The position numbers and the translations under genes were made by a program. This document shows, one piece after another, positions 27,612 through 36,838 of a DNA stretch of 64,000 bases. The DNA comes from Ignavibacteria bacterium (lineage in GTDB: Bacteria > Bacteroidota > Ignavibacteria > Tepidaquicellales > Tepidaquicellaceae). Position 1 is the stretch's first letter. Each line of letters begins with the position of its first letter. The stretch is taken from contig JADJTX010000002.1 in the NCBI GenBank assembly GCA_016710985.1, positions 310,001 through 374,000 of the forward strand, read 5' to 3'. The notes under the pieces are model-generated. The model saw only the letters and a list, made by a program, of their open reading frames with translations, was not told where the DNA came from and did no database searches.

Positions 27612-28892
27612 TTACATTCTAATGTCCACATAAATAGTTTCTTTGATCTCATTAATCCAGTTTTCCATTTCCTTATTCTCTTTGTACGCGATTGCAAATT
27701 TCTTTATCCTGTCATAATCCCCGGAAAGTGTATATGGATGAGAAGGATAAAACTTAATTAACTTGTAAATTTCGTAACCGTAATTCATATCATTTCCCAC
27801 TCTTAATGGATCAGAGGTCTCTCCTTCGGAAAGTGTTTTTAGAGATTCGACAACGAAACTATCTATCTGTTCGACCGGAACAATGCCGATATATCCGCTT
27901 TTAAACTTTGTTGCATCATCTTCTGAATACAACTTAGCAGCCGAATCAAACGTGATCTGTCCGCTGTTTATCTGAGACCTCAGATCTTTTAGAAAGGCTA
28001 TAGTCTCAAAGTCGGAAGATTCGAACTTCGGATACCGGATCAGGATATGCTGACTTTTTACTTCATCCCCCTTTATTTCATTCAGTTTTATTATATGATA
28101 TCCGAATTGAGTTTCAACTATACCAGACACTTCACCCGGATCAAGATTAAACACGGTTTCCTCAAATTCCTTAACAAATGTTCCTTTCTTGGCAAAGCCA
28201 AGATCGCCTCCGTTAATGGCTGACAATGAATCCGCCGAGTTTCTTCTTGCTAGCTCTGAAAAATCAACACCCTGCTTTATGCTGTCAAGAATTTCCAGAG
28301 CAATCTTCTTTGCTTCCGTTTTTTCAGCATCACTTACTTTTCTTTCTAGAATAATATGTGCTAATTCAAATTCATCGTTCATTGCCGGTAAGCTGTCCTT
28401 ATATGTATTAAAAAAATCCCTGACTTCCTTATCACTTACTCTCATTGCATTCTGAAATTTCTTCCTCTTCATTCTCTCTATCATTATGCTTTTCTGGAGA
28501 TCTTCTCTTAAAAGTATTTTGATCTTCGATAAGCTCATGCCGTAAACCTCTACTAATCTTTCTTCAGAGCCTGCCTGTGCTACAAGACCTTTGATCCTTC
28601 CTTCCAGTTCCTTCGTCACTTCATCTTCTGAAACAATGACACTGTCCTGCTGGGCTTTTGCTAGAATGATCTTGTTCGAAAGCATAGACTGAAAAATCTG
28701 CTGCGCTATGAACGGATTAAGCTCAGTGAGCTGATTCTGCCTTGCGTATATCTGAATCTGGTACTGAAAATCAGATTCAGTTATTATGTCATTTCCTATC
28801 ACGGCAATTACTCTGTCACCTTCCACCTGGCTATGAACACCTGATGCTGCCGACAAAAGTAATAGCGCAATGAATATTTTTAAGCTATGCAA
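27612..28892 (-). CDS. SurA-like periplasmic peptidyl-prolyl isomerase
   Basis: A periplasmic folding factor that assists outer-membrane proteins. The signal peptide (MHSLKIFIALLLLSAASGVHSQ) is followed by a SurA N-terminal region (VIAVIGNDIITESDFQ, LSNKIILAKAQQDSV). A parvulin domain then has FELAHIILERK, NGGDLGFAKKGTFVKEFEE and VETQFGYHIIKLNEI. A second, degenerate parvulin-like unit starts at QHILIRYP. At 426 residues it is similar to SurA. Seven bases separate it from the next parvulin gene upstream, so the two form an operon. Confidence 0.9.
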   Translation of the reverse strand: MHSLKIFIALLLLSAASGVHSQVEGDRVIAVIGNDIITESDFQYQIQIYARQNQLTELNPFIAQQIFQSMLSNKIILAKAQQDSVIVSEDEVTKELEGRIKGLVAQAGSEERLVEVYGMSLSKIKILLREDLQKSIMIERMKRKKFQNAMRVSDKEVRDFFNTYKDSLPAMNDEFELAHIILERKVSDAEKTEAKKIALEILDSIKQGVDFSELARRNSADSLSAINGGDLGFAKKGTFVKEFEETVFNLDPGEVSGIVETQFGYHIIKLNEIKGDEVKSQHILIRYPKFESSDFETIAFLKDLRSQINSGQITFDSAAKLYSEDDATKFKSGYIGIVPVEQIDSFVVESLKTLSEGETSDPLRVGNDMNYGYEIYKLIKFYPSHPYTLSGDYDRIKKFAIAYKENKEMENWINEIKETIYVDIRM

Positions 28893-28899
28893 ATTTAAT

Positions 28900-30657
28900 T
28901 TATTCCTTAAATGCTTCTATTAAAATAGTTTCGTTTATCTTTACGGGATATTTATTCTGCAGGTTATTAACATATTCTTTTTCCATCTCTTTAAATTTCT
29001 CCTGCTGCAATGTGTTTGATATCTCGGACTTTACATCATCGAAAGGCTTTTCCTTTACTTTACCGCTGTCGGTATATGAATATTTACCCTGATTTGTTTC
29101 ATAATATTTCTGCATGTCTTCCTGAGTGATTTTTATTTTTCTCCATAGTTCTTCCTGATCAACTTTGAAACTTAGCAGACCGTTTTCATATTCAGTCATC
29201 TGAGCAATGTATTCCGGATCTTTTTCAATGTTCTCCTTGATCGCAACTTTATAAAGTATAGGGTTGTCTGAAGCTCCTTCAATTATTTTAGTAAGGGTTG
29301 CTGCATTTGCCATGCTTGACATATTGTCACGGTTTTTTCCGAGGTAAGTAATCATGTCGGAAACTTTAATGTCTCCTCCTTTATATGTTGCAAGTACCCT
29401 GGATTTTTCTTCGGATGTGAACATACTGTCCAGATTAAAACCTGAAACAGGCTTTACAGAGTCAAATTTTGAAGTCAGAAAAGGTAATGCATCTTTATTA
29501 ATTTCAAACTTAAATTCTTTCTTCGCTTTGTCTAAAAATTTATTGTATTCAGCTTTGAACTGAGGTCCTTGTTTAAAATCGCCTTTCAGAGTTTCTTTTT
29601 GTTTATCAAACGGAAGGTACGGCTTTATCTCTGTTACTTTAATTATGTGCCAGCCAAAAGGAGTTCTCACAAGATCGGAAATTTCTCCCACCTTAAGTGT
29701 AAATGCAACACTGTCAAACGGCTGTACCATTCTTCTTCTGTCAAAGAAACCAAGATCACCGCCTTTTGGAGCTGAACCGGGATCCTGGGAAACCTCTCCG
29801 GCAACCTTTGAAAAATCTTCTCCATTTTTTATTCGTGCAAGCACTTCCTTCGCTTTATTATATGTACCTAATGAATCGACTACAGCTCCAAGGCTGTCTT
29901 TTTGATCCTGAATGAGTATGTGAGAAGCTCTGATTCCGTCGCTTCTTTTTCTTTTGTCGGAAAGTTTTACAATATGAAGTCCAAACTGAGTTCTGACCGG
30001 CTCTTTTGAATAATCTCCTACCTTCAATTTATATATCGCATCTTCAAATTCCGGAACTGTCATGCCTGCTGTAAAGTAATACAAATCGCCGCCATTCTGC
30101 TTTGCTGACTGATCTTCGGAAAATTCCATTGCAACTTCCGAAAACGGTACACCGTCTTTCAATTTTTTTAATGCATCATTTGCTTTTTGATATGCCTTTA
30201 TTGAATCTTCAGGAGTGTAATTCTGCTGGGGTAAATTAAATAAGATATGCGATGCTCTTATTTCGTATTCCTTTTTCTCATATAGATCTTTGATCTGCGG
30301 TTCTACGATGTCCTTATCTATTAGAAATGATATTAAAAAGTTTTCTTTATACTGATTCAGATCATTCTGAATATCATCTGCTTTTAATAAGCCTCTGTCA
30401 CGTGCATCTTTGACTTTCAGCTTGAATTTTACCAGCAAATCCAAAAACTCTTTTCTTTTTTCCATGTTTGTGTTCTTTGCAGAATCAAGATTATTCACGG
30501 TTTTCATATACTGTTTTTCATAATCATCTAAATAAATTTTTTCATCCCCGACCTCTGCAACTACCTGTTTCTTTTTTGAAGAACACGCTACTACAACTAC
30601 TAAAAATATTATCGATAGAAATGAAATTATTTTTATTAAACTTTTCTTATTTTGCAT
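28900..30657 (-). CDS. Lipoprotein peptidyl-prolyl isomerase with two parvulin domains
   Basis: PpiD/PrsA-like foldase of 585 residues. A lipoprotein signal ends in the lipobox VVAC (Cys near 25), giving a lipid anchor. Two parvulin repeats are clear: SHILFNLPQQ...NGGDLYYFTAGMTVPEFE...QFGLHIVKL and SHILIQDQ...KGGDLGFFDRRRMVQPFD...FGWHIIKV. A helical C-terminal region follows. It is the first gene of a two-gene foldase operon with the SurA-like gene. The large T9SS and TonB cargo encoded nearby are plausible clients, by inference. Confidence 0.9.
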   Translation of the reverse strand: MQNKKSLIKIISFLSIIFLVVVVACSSKKKQVVAEVGDEKIYLDDYEKQYMKTVNNLDSAKNTNMEKRKEFLDLLVKFKLKVKDARDRGLLKADDIQNDLNQYKENFLISFLIDKDIVEPQIKDLYEKKEYEIRASHILFNLPQQNYTPEDSIKAYQKANDALKKLKDGVPFSEVAMEFSEDQSAKQNGGDLYYFTAGMTVPEFEDAIYKLKVGDYSKEPVRTQFGLHIVKLSDKRKRSDGIRASHILIQDQKDSLGAVVDSLGTYNKAKEVLARIKNGEDFSKVAGEVSQDPGSAPKGGDLGFFDRRRMVQPFDSVAFTLKVGEISDLVRTPFGWHIIKVTEIKPYLPFDKQKETLKGDFKQGPQFKAEYNKFLDKAKKEFKFEINKDALPFLTSKFDSVKPVSGFNLDSMFTSEEKSRVLATYKGGDIKVSDMITYLGKNRDNMSSMANAATLTKIIEGASDNPILYKVAIKENIEKDPEYIAQMTEYENGLLSFKVDQEELWRKIKITQEDMQKYYETNQGKYSYTDSGKVKEKPFDDVKSEISNTLQQEKFKEMEKEYVNNLQNKYPVKINETILIEAFKE

Positions 30658-30761
30658 TCTTTTTGCTTATTTTTATTAAAATTTTGATAGATAAGTAATT
30701 AAAATACCTAAATCGGCTTTGAATTAAAAGCCAAGAAACCAATCAAGAGCCGGATCATAAA

Positions 30762-30829
30762 AAATCTTACGAATCTTACGAATCTTACGAATCTTATGAA
30801 TCTTACGAATCTTACGAATCTTATGAATC
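30762..30829. repeat. GAATCTTAC 9-bp tandem repeat
   Basis: About seven copies of GAATCTTAC (with some GAATCTTAT) lie in the divergent gap between the foldase operon and the exonuclease/GIY-YIG gene. The word recurs in degenerate form at 34737-34776 and, reversed, at 41714-41755. Confidence 0.9.
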
Positions 30830-30888
30830 AAAAGCGATATTGATTTAAATAGTATGAAAGGTTTCAGATTTTTATATTAGGATTATTT

Positions 30889-32595
30889 ATGAAAGAAAGT
30901 TCAGATTTAAATATTTTCGATACAACATTTATTGTTTGTGATGTTGAAACTACCGGACTGTCTCCGGCAGGTAATCGTATAACTGAAATCGCGCTTATAA
31001 AAGTTCGCAACGGGGAAATAATTGATAAGTACACTTCTTTGATTAATCCTCAGCAGCATATACCCAGAGAAATTACAAATCTCACCGGAATTTCAAATGA
31101 GGATGTAATTAATAAGCCGACCTTCCTTCAGGTTTCGAATGAGATTATTTCATTTATCGGACAGAGTGAATCCGGAAATATAATTTTTACGGGTCACAAT
31201 GTTGGTTTTGATTATAAATTTTTACTTCATTCTTTTCTGAGGATTGACAAACCATTCGCTTTGAAGACCCTGTGCACCTGCAAGCTTGCACGCAGACTGC
31301 TTAAACGTCTCCGCAGTAAATCCCTTATCAATGTAGCTGCTTACTTTGCGATAAAATTTAAAAGATATCACAGAGCTTATGATGATGCGCTCGCAACTTC
31401 AAAAATACTTCTGAATTTTCTTGATACTCTTTCCGAAGAATATGAATTTGAAAGCATTGATGAAGTACTTAAATTTCAAAACTGTAAAATTTATAATAAT
31501 GAAAATAAATCTCCTGTACTCAAACGCCTTAATGTGTCCTTAAAGGATTTTCCCAAAGCTCCGGGTGTGTATTTCATGAAAGGAAAAGACGGGGAGACTT
31601 TATATATTGGAAAAGCAAAAAATCTCCGTGAACGGCTTTCTTCTTATTTTAGATTTAATTCAGAATTACCGGTAAAACTAAAACGGCTCCTGAATAATAT
31701 CGCTTCGGTTGAGTATGAATTGACTAACTCAGAGCTCTCTGCGCTTATACTGGAATCAAAACTCATAAAACAGCACAAACCCCGCTTCAACTCGGCAATC
31801 AAGAGATTCCGGTTTCATCCTTTTTTAAAAATAGATGTGCACAATGAATATCCTAAGATCGAAAAAGTTTATGAAATAGAAAATGACGGAGCAAACTATT
31901 ACGGACCTTTTCAAAGCGGCGTCACGGTTAACAAGCTTCTCAAGGACGTGAACGAAGAATTCAGGCTCCGGAAATGCGATTATAAATATCTGAAACCATC
32001 AATAGAGCATTCAACCTGTATGTACCGCGAAATTGGAAAATGTGAAGCTCCGTGTAATTTCTCCCAATCCAAAAAAGAATATGAAGATGAAGTCATAAAG
32101 GTTCATAATTTCATAACCTCTTTTGAAGAAAATTCAGCACGTAAACGGTATGAGATCAGGATGAAGGAATTTTCAGAGAAACTGGAGTTTGAAAGAGCCG
32201 CATTTATAAGAGACAGACTGAAGGATATTCAGAAAGTTCTCAGCTATCAGAAGGTCATCACCTCAGCTATTAATGATAAAAAAATCATTATAAAATGTAA
32301 CAGCGAGAGCGGTAAAGAAATATTCTTTATTCATAACGGAAAACTTGTTAAAACTTATTTGATTCAGAAGGAAAATGAATTCAACCAGACAAATATTTTC
32401 GAAGAACTAACTGAAACCACTGAGTACTTATTCTTTTCCCTAAGCAGATATGTAAAACATAAATTCAACAATTACGAGCTGGATGAGATAAAAGTAATAT
32501 CCAACTGGCTCGCCTTAAACCGTGACCGGAACAGCGTAATGGAAATCAAAGACTGGAATAATAAAAATGATGTGATGCAGTTTCTTTCTGTCTGA
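30889..32595 (+). CDS. DEDDh exonuclease fused to UvrC-type GIY-YIG nuclease
   Basis: Residues 12-185 are a PolIII-epsilon-like 3'-5' exonuclease: D18-V-E20 (VCDVETTG), HNVGFDYKFL with D108, and H161/D166 in HRAYDDAL. Residues 220-305 are a UvrC-type GIY-YIG domain (GVY at 226, YIGKAKNLRERL at 239). Next comes a four-Cys cluster (C363, C377, C385, C389) like the one in UvrC that holds an iron-sulfur cluster, then a UVR-type helical hairpin (400-440). The C-terminal endonuclease and HhH domains of UvrC are absent, so it is Cho-like with an added exonuclease. It probably acts in DNA repair. Confidence 0.9.
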   Translation: MKESSDLNIFDTTFIVCDVETTGLSPAGNRITEIALIKVRNGEIIDKYTSLINPQQHIPREITNLTGISNEDVINKPTFLQVSNEIISFIGQSESGNIIFTGHNVGFDYKFLLHSFLRIDKPFALKTLCTCKLARRLLKRLRSKSLINVAAYFAIKFKRYHRAYDDALATSKILLNFLDTLSEEYEFESIDEVLKFQNCKIYNNENKSPVLKRLNVSLKDFPKAPGVYFMKGKDGETLYIGKAKNLRERLSSYFRFNSELPVKLKRLLNNIASVEYELTNSELSALILESKLIKQHKPRFNSAIKRFRFHPFLKIDVHNEYPKIEKVYEIENDGANYYGPFQSGVTVNKLLKDVNEEFRLRKCDYKYLKPSIEHSTCMYREIGKCEAPCNFSQSKKEYEDEVIKVHNFITSFEENSARKRYEIRMKEFSEKLEFERAAFIRDRLKDIQKVLSYQKVITSAINDKKIIIKCNSESGKEIFFIHNGKLVKTYLIQKENEFNQTNIFEELTETTEYLFFSLSRYVKHKFNNYELDEIKVISNWLALNRDRNSVMEIKDWNNKNDVMQFLSV

Positions 32596-32772
32596 TGTAA
32601 ATTTTAAAAAAATTGATCTTACTTAACTTATAATTCCATATTGATCTGTTTGAACTGTGTTATTTTTTGTGGTGTATGTAGAAACCAATATTAATGGAGT
32701 TATGTAAATTGTATTTGAAAATTTTTTTTCACATATTTTAAGAAATTTTTTACAAATTTAATCAAATAAAAA

Positions 32773-33960
32773 ATGAAAAGAATATTACTGCTTCCCCTAA
32801 TTGTCTTATTGTTTTCTTTTGGATTAAAGGATAATTCCTTCCTCAATGGCAATTCAGAGTTTAATTCAGTAATAATAAGTTCTCCGGTATCTCCTGTGGA
32901 TATTACTTCTATTACCGCTACATCAAATTTTAAAGTTGCAGGAAGACAGGTAAAACTCAACGGTAATCCCATATTCTTTAAAGGAATGGGGTATCAGCCG
33001 GTGCCTGTAGGACAACACCCGAATGATGCTCCTAACGGAGATTATTTTACTTCTAATTATGCACATATTTATAAACCTGATGTTGATAAAATGAGGGCAA
33101 TGGGAGTAAATGCAATAAAAATTTACAGCTGGTATCCGGATAAAGACCATTCTGATTTTTTAAATTACTGTTACAATAATAATAAAGACCCTATATATGT
33201 CGGAGTGGGATATTTCATGCCGCCCGGGACAATTGTCAACAATTTTGATGAGAAACTTGCTTTGTTTAAAACCCTTGCTTCTAAAACTTCAACTCACCCT
33301 GCAATTCTCGGATACATGCTGGGTAATGAAAATGTAGGTGGAGATATTAATAACCCTGTATTCTGGACCAACCTAAATAAAATTGCCGCAGCGTTAAAAT
33401 CAATAGCTCCTAACAAACTGACATTTACAGGACTTGTAGATGACGGAATGAAATCCGTCAGAGCCGGAAACAGTTATATGAAAAATCTTGATGTATGGGG
33501 AATAAATGTCTTCAGAGGCAAAACCTTGGGTGATTTTTATAAGACTTATGAGAGTGCATCAGCCAAACCAGTGTTAATTACGGAACTTGGTTTTCCGGCA
33601 ACAATAAGGACAAATAATATCCCTGCTGTTATGCCTGACAATGCCGAAGATGTTGCCGATTATACAGAGGATGTATTAAAAGAAATTGAAAAAAACAGTT
33701 CGGATGACGACGCTGATGATGTCGTAGCAGGTGTATTCTGGTTTATGTTCTGCGATGAATGGTGGAAACAGGAGTGTCCCGCATGCTGGAGCCCTAACAA
33801 TCAGCCGTGCGCCTGTACAAAATCAACACATGATTTTACTAAGAAAAATTATACGGATAATTATCCAGGAAAATGGTTGGACGAAGAATGGTTCGGATTA
33901 TATACTACTGACAGATCCCCGAGAGCTGCAGTAAAGACAATCACTTCGCTCTGGAAATAA
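32773..33960 (+). CDS. Secreted clan GH-A glycosidase (beta-glucanosyltransferase-like)
   Basis: A 395-residue secreted protein. The N-terminal hydrophobic stretch (MKRILLLPLIVLLFSFGL) is a signal peptide. The barrel starts KLNGNPIFFKGMGYQPVP and includes MRAMGVNAIKIYSWYPD. The acid/base is in GNEN (N185-E186) and the nucleophile in ITELGFP (E271), the clan GH-A arrangement seen in GH72, GH17 and GH2. The Cys-rich segment FCDEWWKQECPACWSPNN is unusual. A beta-glucan substrate is likely but not proven. It has no T9SS tail. Confidence 0.8.
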   Translation: MKRILLLPLIVLLFSFGLKDNSFLNGNSEFNSVIISSPVSPVDITSITATSNFKVAGRQVKLNGNPIFFKGMGYQPVPVGQHPNDAPNGDYFTSNYAHIYKPDVDKMRAMGVNAIKIYSWYPDKDHSDFLNYCYNNNKDPIYVGVGYFMPPGTIVNNFDEKLALFKTLASKTSTHPAILGYMLGNENVGGDINNPVFWTNLNKIAAALKSIAPNKLTFTGLVDDGMKSVRAGNSYMKNLDVWGINVFRGKTLGDFYKTYESASAKPVLITELGFPATIRTNNIPAVMPDNAEDVADYTEDVLKEIEKNSSDDDADDVVAGVFWFMFCDEWWKQECPACWSPNNQPCACTKSTHDFTKKNYTDNYPGKWLDEEWFGLYTTDRSPRAAVKTITSLWK

Positions 33961-34015
33961 AAATTATTACAATAATTCAGAAAAGGATTTAACGTTAAAT
34001 ATTCTATTCTATACT

Positions 34016-34044
34016 TTATTCAGATCATAAAACAAAAAACCACC
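34016..34044. repeat. Direct repeat copy 1 flanking the RelE-type module
   Basis: TTATTCAGATCATAAAACAA and the following AAAACCACC match the copy at 34681-34709 with one mismatch. Both copies lead into a hairpin with the same ACAGGTGGT right arm. The two copies bracket the toxin-antitoxin module. Confidence 0.85.
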
Positions 34045-34068
34045 TATTCTGAAAACAGGTGGTTTTAT
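34034..34068. terminator. Bidirectional terminator between glycosidase and toxin
   Basis: AAACCACCT (34037-34045) pairs with AGGTGGTTT (34057-34065) around an 11-base loop. There is an A-tract on the left and a T-tract on the right, so it can work on both strands: after the glycosidase on plus and after the toxin on minus. Confidence 0.85.
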
Positions 34069-34073
34069 TTTAA

Positions 34074-34338
34074 CTATTTGTAAATATCTTTTCTATGACC
34101 GGCTTTAAAAATAATTAACAAGAGCTCTTTATTCACTATTTCGTATAGAATTCTATAATTTCCAACTCTGAGCCGATAAGTTACTCCATATAATTCCTTT
34201 GAGCTTTTTAATATCTAATGAGTTTTGAAAAGGATTATTGGAAAGAATTTTTAATTTATTTAAAATTTCAATCCGGTACCTGTCTTCGATAGCATTAAGA
34301 TACTTTTGAACTTTTCTTTCTACTCTTAGCGTATACAT
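34074..34338 (-). pseudogene. RelE/ParE-family toxin, frameshifted
   Basis: A type II mRNA interferase or gyrase toxin. The first half reads MYTLRVERKVQKYLNAIEDRYRIEILNKLKIL...KLKG, typical of RelE/ParE. The frame then runs out at 34153. Removing one A from AAAGG near 34198 restores YRLRVGNYRILYEIVNKELLLIIFKAGHRKDIYK, the diagnostic RelE C-terminus with catalytic-region Arg and His. The repaired length is about 87 residues. The gene overlaps its antitoxin by 44 bases. The break is in a homopolymer context and may be a sequence error. Confidence 0.82.
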
Positions 34339-34636
34339 TCTTTTTATCCTTTACCATTATCTCCTTTGATTTAGCATTTCCCTTTCGTTTACTGGAAGTT
34401 TCAAGAAGCATCTCATCAATACTAACAAAATCAGAATAATCTCCATTTTTTATTTTTTGATTTGTTTCATATACTAAAACAATCTCTTCCGGAGTAAGAT
34501 AATCGGGGTCTTCTATATTCTTATATCTTTCAGGATGTTTAATGGAATCTTCTAATGATTTTAAGTAATCATATTCTTCCAATGGAATTATAACCATCGG
34601 TTCAGTTGAATTTATATTTAAAGTATTCGATTTCAT
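34295..34636 (-). CDS. Antitoxin of the RelE-type module
   Basis: A 113-residue protein. The N-terminus (NSTEPMVIIPLEEYDYLKSLEDS) matches Phd/YefM-type antitoxins, and SIDEMLLE is a typical toxin-wrapping helix. It lies directly upstream of the toxin on the minus strand. The overlap with the toxin (44 bases) is longer than usual, and the Lys-rich tail translated from it may not be functional. The module should autoregulate its own promoter, by analogy. Confidence 0.78.
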   Translation of the reverse strand: MKSNTLNINSTEPMVIIPLEEYDYLKSLEDSIKHPERYKNIEDPDYLTPEEIVLVYETNQKIKNGDYSDFVSIDEMLLETSSKRKGNAKSKEIMVKDKKNVYAKSRKKSSKVS

Positions 34637-34680
34637 TTTAATTTTATTTGAACTACTTCAAAATAATTTATAACTATTTA

Positions 34681-34709
34681 TTATTCAAATCATAAAACAA
34701 AAAACCACC
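34681..34709. repeat. Direct repeat copy 2 flanking the RelE-type module
   Basis: TTATTCAAATCATAAAACAA followed by AAAACCACC, near-identical to 34016-34044, 665 bp away. This copy sits between the antitoxin promoter region and dnaK. Confidence 0.85.
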
Positions 34710-34729
34710 CGCTCTTTCGAACAGGTGGT
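34704..34729 (-). terminator. Terminator after dnaK
   Basis: ACCACC (34704-34709) pairs with GGTGGT (34724-34729) around a 14-base loop. On the minus strand the hairpin is followed by GTTTTTTGTTTTATG, a U-rich tract suitable for ending dnaK transcription. Confidence 0.75.
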
Positions 34730-34777
34730 AAATTCTTACAATTCAAACAATCTTACAAATCTTATGAATCTTACAAT

Positions 34778-36721
34778 CTACTTCTTATCCTTATCATCAA
34801 CTACTTCAAAATCCGCATTCTCTACATTAGGATCGGCGCCTGCTCCGGGTTGTTCTCCTCCGGGCTGTGAACCGGCTTCACCCTGTTGCTGTCCGTCTCC
34901 TCCTGCTGTTGACTGAGAATACATCTGAGAAGAAGCTTCATTCCAGACTGTGTTATATTCATCCATTGCTGATTTAAGAGTTGTTGCATTATCAGTCTTT
35001 ATTGCGTCTTTCAATCTGTCGAGTGCAAGCTGAACTTTCGAACGCAGTTCGGGAGTCAGTTTTGCTTCAAATTCTTTCAGCTGCTTCTCACCCTGGAATA
35101 CCATTGCGTCCGCCTGATTCTTCATCTCAATCGTTTCTTTTCTCTTGTTATCTTCGGCTTCATGTTCTTTAGCATCTTTCTTCATCTTTTCTATTTCAGC
35201 TTCAGACAATCCTGACGAATGAGTGATCTTTATTTGCTGCTGCTTGCCGGTCGTCTTTTCCATAGCCGATACATTCAAAATACCATTTGCATCTATATCA
35301 AACGTAACTTCAACCTGCGGCACGCCTCTGGGTCCGGGAGGAATTCCGTCTAAATGAAATCTTCCCAAAGTCCTGTTATCGGTTGCCATCGGTCTTTCTC
35401 CCTGAAGCACATGAATTTCAACTGAAGGCTGATTGTCTGATGCAGTTGAAAATACCTGTGACTTCTTTGTCGGAATGGTTGAGTTAGCTTCAATAAGCTT
35501 TGTCATTACGCCGCCAAGTGTTTCAATTCCAAGTGATAGTGGAGTTACATCAAGCAATAACACATCTTGAACATCGCCGGCTAAAACACCACCCTGAATT
35601 GCTGCGCCAATGGCTACAACTTCATCCGGGTTTACGCTCTTATTCGGCTCTTTCCCGAACAATTTCTTAACGGTTTCCTGAACCATCGGAATTCTGGTAG
35701 ATCCTCCGACTAAAATTACTTCATCTATCTCATTTACTTTATAACCCGAATCTTCAATTGCTTTCTTACACGGACCGACTGTTCTTTCCACTAAATCATG
35801 TATCAATGATTCAAACTTTGATCTAGTAATTGTCTCAAGTAAAAACTTTGGACCTTCAGCCGTAGCAGTAATATAGGGCAGATTCACTTCCGTCTGTGAG
35901 CTTGTTGATAATGCTTTCTTAGCATTCTCAGCTGCTTCTTTCAATCTTTGTAAAGCCATCGCATCTTTTCTCAGATCTATACCTTCTTTTTTCTTGAATT
36001 CATCCGCAAGATAATCTATTAATTTCTGATCAAAGTCATCACCGCCTAAGTGTCCGTCACCGTTTGTTGATTTAACTTCAAAAACACCGTCACCTAATTC
36101 AAGTATTGAAATATCAAATGTACCGCCTCCTAAGTCATATACTGCAACTTTCTCATTTGCTTTCTTTCTGTCGAGACCGTAAGCAAGAGCTGCTGCTGTT
36201 GGTTCGTTGATAATTCTTTTTACATCGAGACCTGCAATTTTGCCGGCATCTTTAGTTGCCTGTCTTTGCGAGTCATTGAAATATGCAGGAACAGTAATTA
36301 CCGCTTCTGTTACCGGCTGACCGAGATAGTCTTCAGCAGTTTTTTTCATCTTCTGAAGTACCATCGCAGAAATCTCCGGCGGAGAATAAACCTTATTCTG
36401 TCCGTTGTCGCTTACTTCAATTCTTACAGTATCGTTTTCCCCTTTAATTACTTTGTAAGGGACTTTCTTGATTTCTTCCGTAACTTCATCGAACCTTCTT
36501 CCCATAAATCTCTTTATAGAGAAAATTGTATTCGTTGGATTTGTTACGGCCTGACGCTTTGCCGGGTCACCCACTAATCTGTCGCCTGTTTTCGTAAAAG
36601 CTACGACTGACGGGGTAGTTCTTGAACCTTCTGCATTTGGAATTACAACAGGGTCATTTCCTTCCATCACAGCGACACAGGAATTAGTAGTTCCCAGATC
36701 AATTCCTATTATTTTACCCAT
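34778..36721 (-). CDS. dnaK: Chaperone DnaK (Hsp70)
   Basis: DnaK binds unfolded proteins in an ATP-driven cycle with DnaJ and GrpE. The 647-residue protein is full length: phosphate-1 GIDLGTTNSCVAVMEG, AVITVPAYFNDSQRQATKDAG, VYDLGGGTFDISI, and VILVGGSTRIPMVQ. The substrate-binding domain includes DVTPLSLGIETLGGVMTKLI, and the C-terminal tail is Gly/Gln-rich ending in VVDDKDKK. A GAAAGGAAAAC site precedes the ATG. dnaJ and grpE are not adjacent. A separate hsp20 gene lies upstream on the same strand, so this is a small heat-shock locus; no CIRCE operator was seen. Confidence 0.98.
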   Translation of the reverse strand: MGKIIGIDLGTTNSCVAVMEGNDPVVIPNAEGSRTTPSVVAFTKTGDRLVGDPAKRQAVTNPTNTIFSIKRFMGRRFDEVTEEIKKVPYKVIKGENDTVRIEVSDNGQNKVYSPPEISAMVLQKMKKTAEDYLGQPVTEAVITVPAYFNDSQRQATKDAGKIAGLDVKRIINEPTAAALAYGLDRKKANEKVAVYDLGGGTFDISILELGDGVFEVKSTNGDGHLGGDDFDQKLIDYLADEFKKKEGIDLRKDAMALQRLKEAAENAKKALSTSSQTEVNLPYITATAEGPKFLLETITRSKFESLIHDLVERTVGPCKKAIEDSGYKVNEIDEVILVGGSTRIPMVQETVKKLFGKEPNKSVNPDEVVAIGAAIQGGVLAGDVQDVLLLDVTPLSLGIETLGGVMTKLIEANSTIPTKKSQVFSTASDNQPSVEIHVLQGERPMATDNRTLGRFHLDGIPPGPRGVPQVEVTFDIDANGILNVSAMEKTTGKQQQIKITHSSGLSEAEIEKMKKDAKEHEAEDNKRKETIEMKNQADAMVFQGEKQLKEFEAKLTPELRSKVQLALDRLKDAIKTDNATTLKSAMDEYNTVWNEASSQMYSQSTAGGDGQQQGEAGSQPGGEQPGAGADPNVENADFEVVDDKDKK

Positions 36722-36795
36722 GATCTTGTTTTCCTTTCTTTAAATTAAGATAATGCAAAAGGCAGTTCACCCATGCATTGTAATTAAAAAATTGA

Positions 36796-36814
36796 GGGTG
36801 AGTTTTTCTCACCC
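36796..36814 (-). terminator. Terminator after hsp20
   Basis: GGGTGAG (36796-36802) pairs with CTCACCC (36808-36814) around TTTTT. On the minus strand it follows the hsp20 stop by about 25 bases and is trailed by TCAATTTTTTAATTA, separating hsp20 from dnaK. Confidence 0.8.
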
Positions 36815-36838
36815 CCATTATGTTGGTTAAGTTAATTA

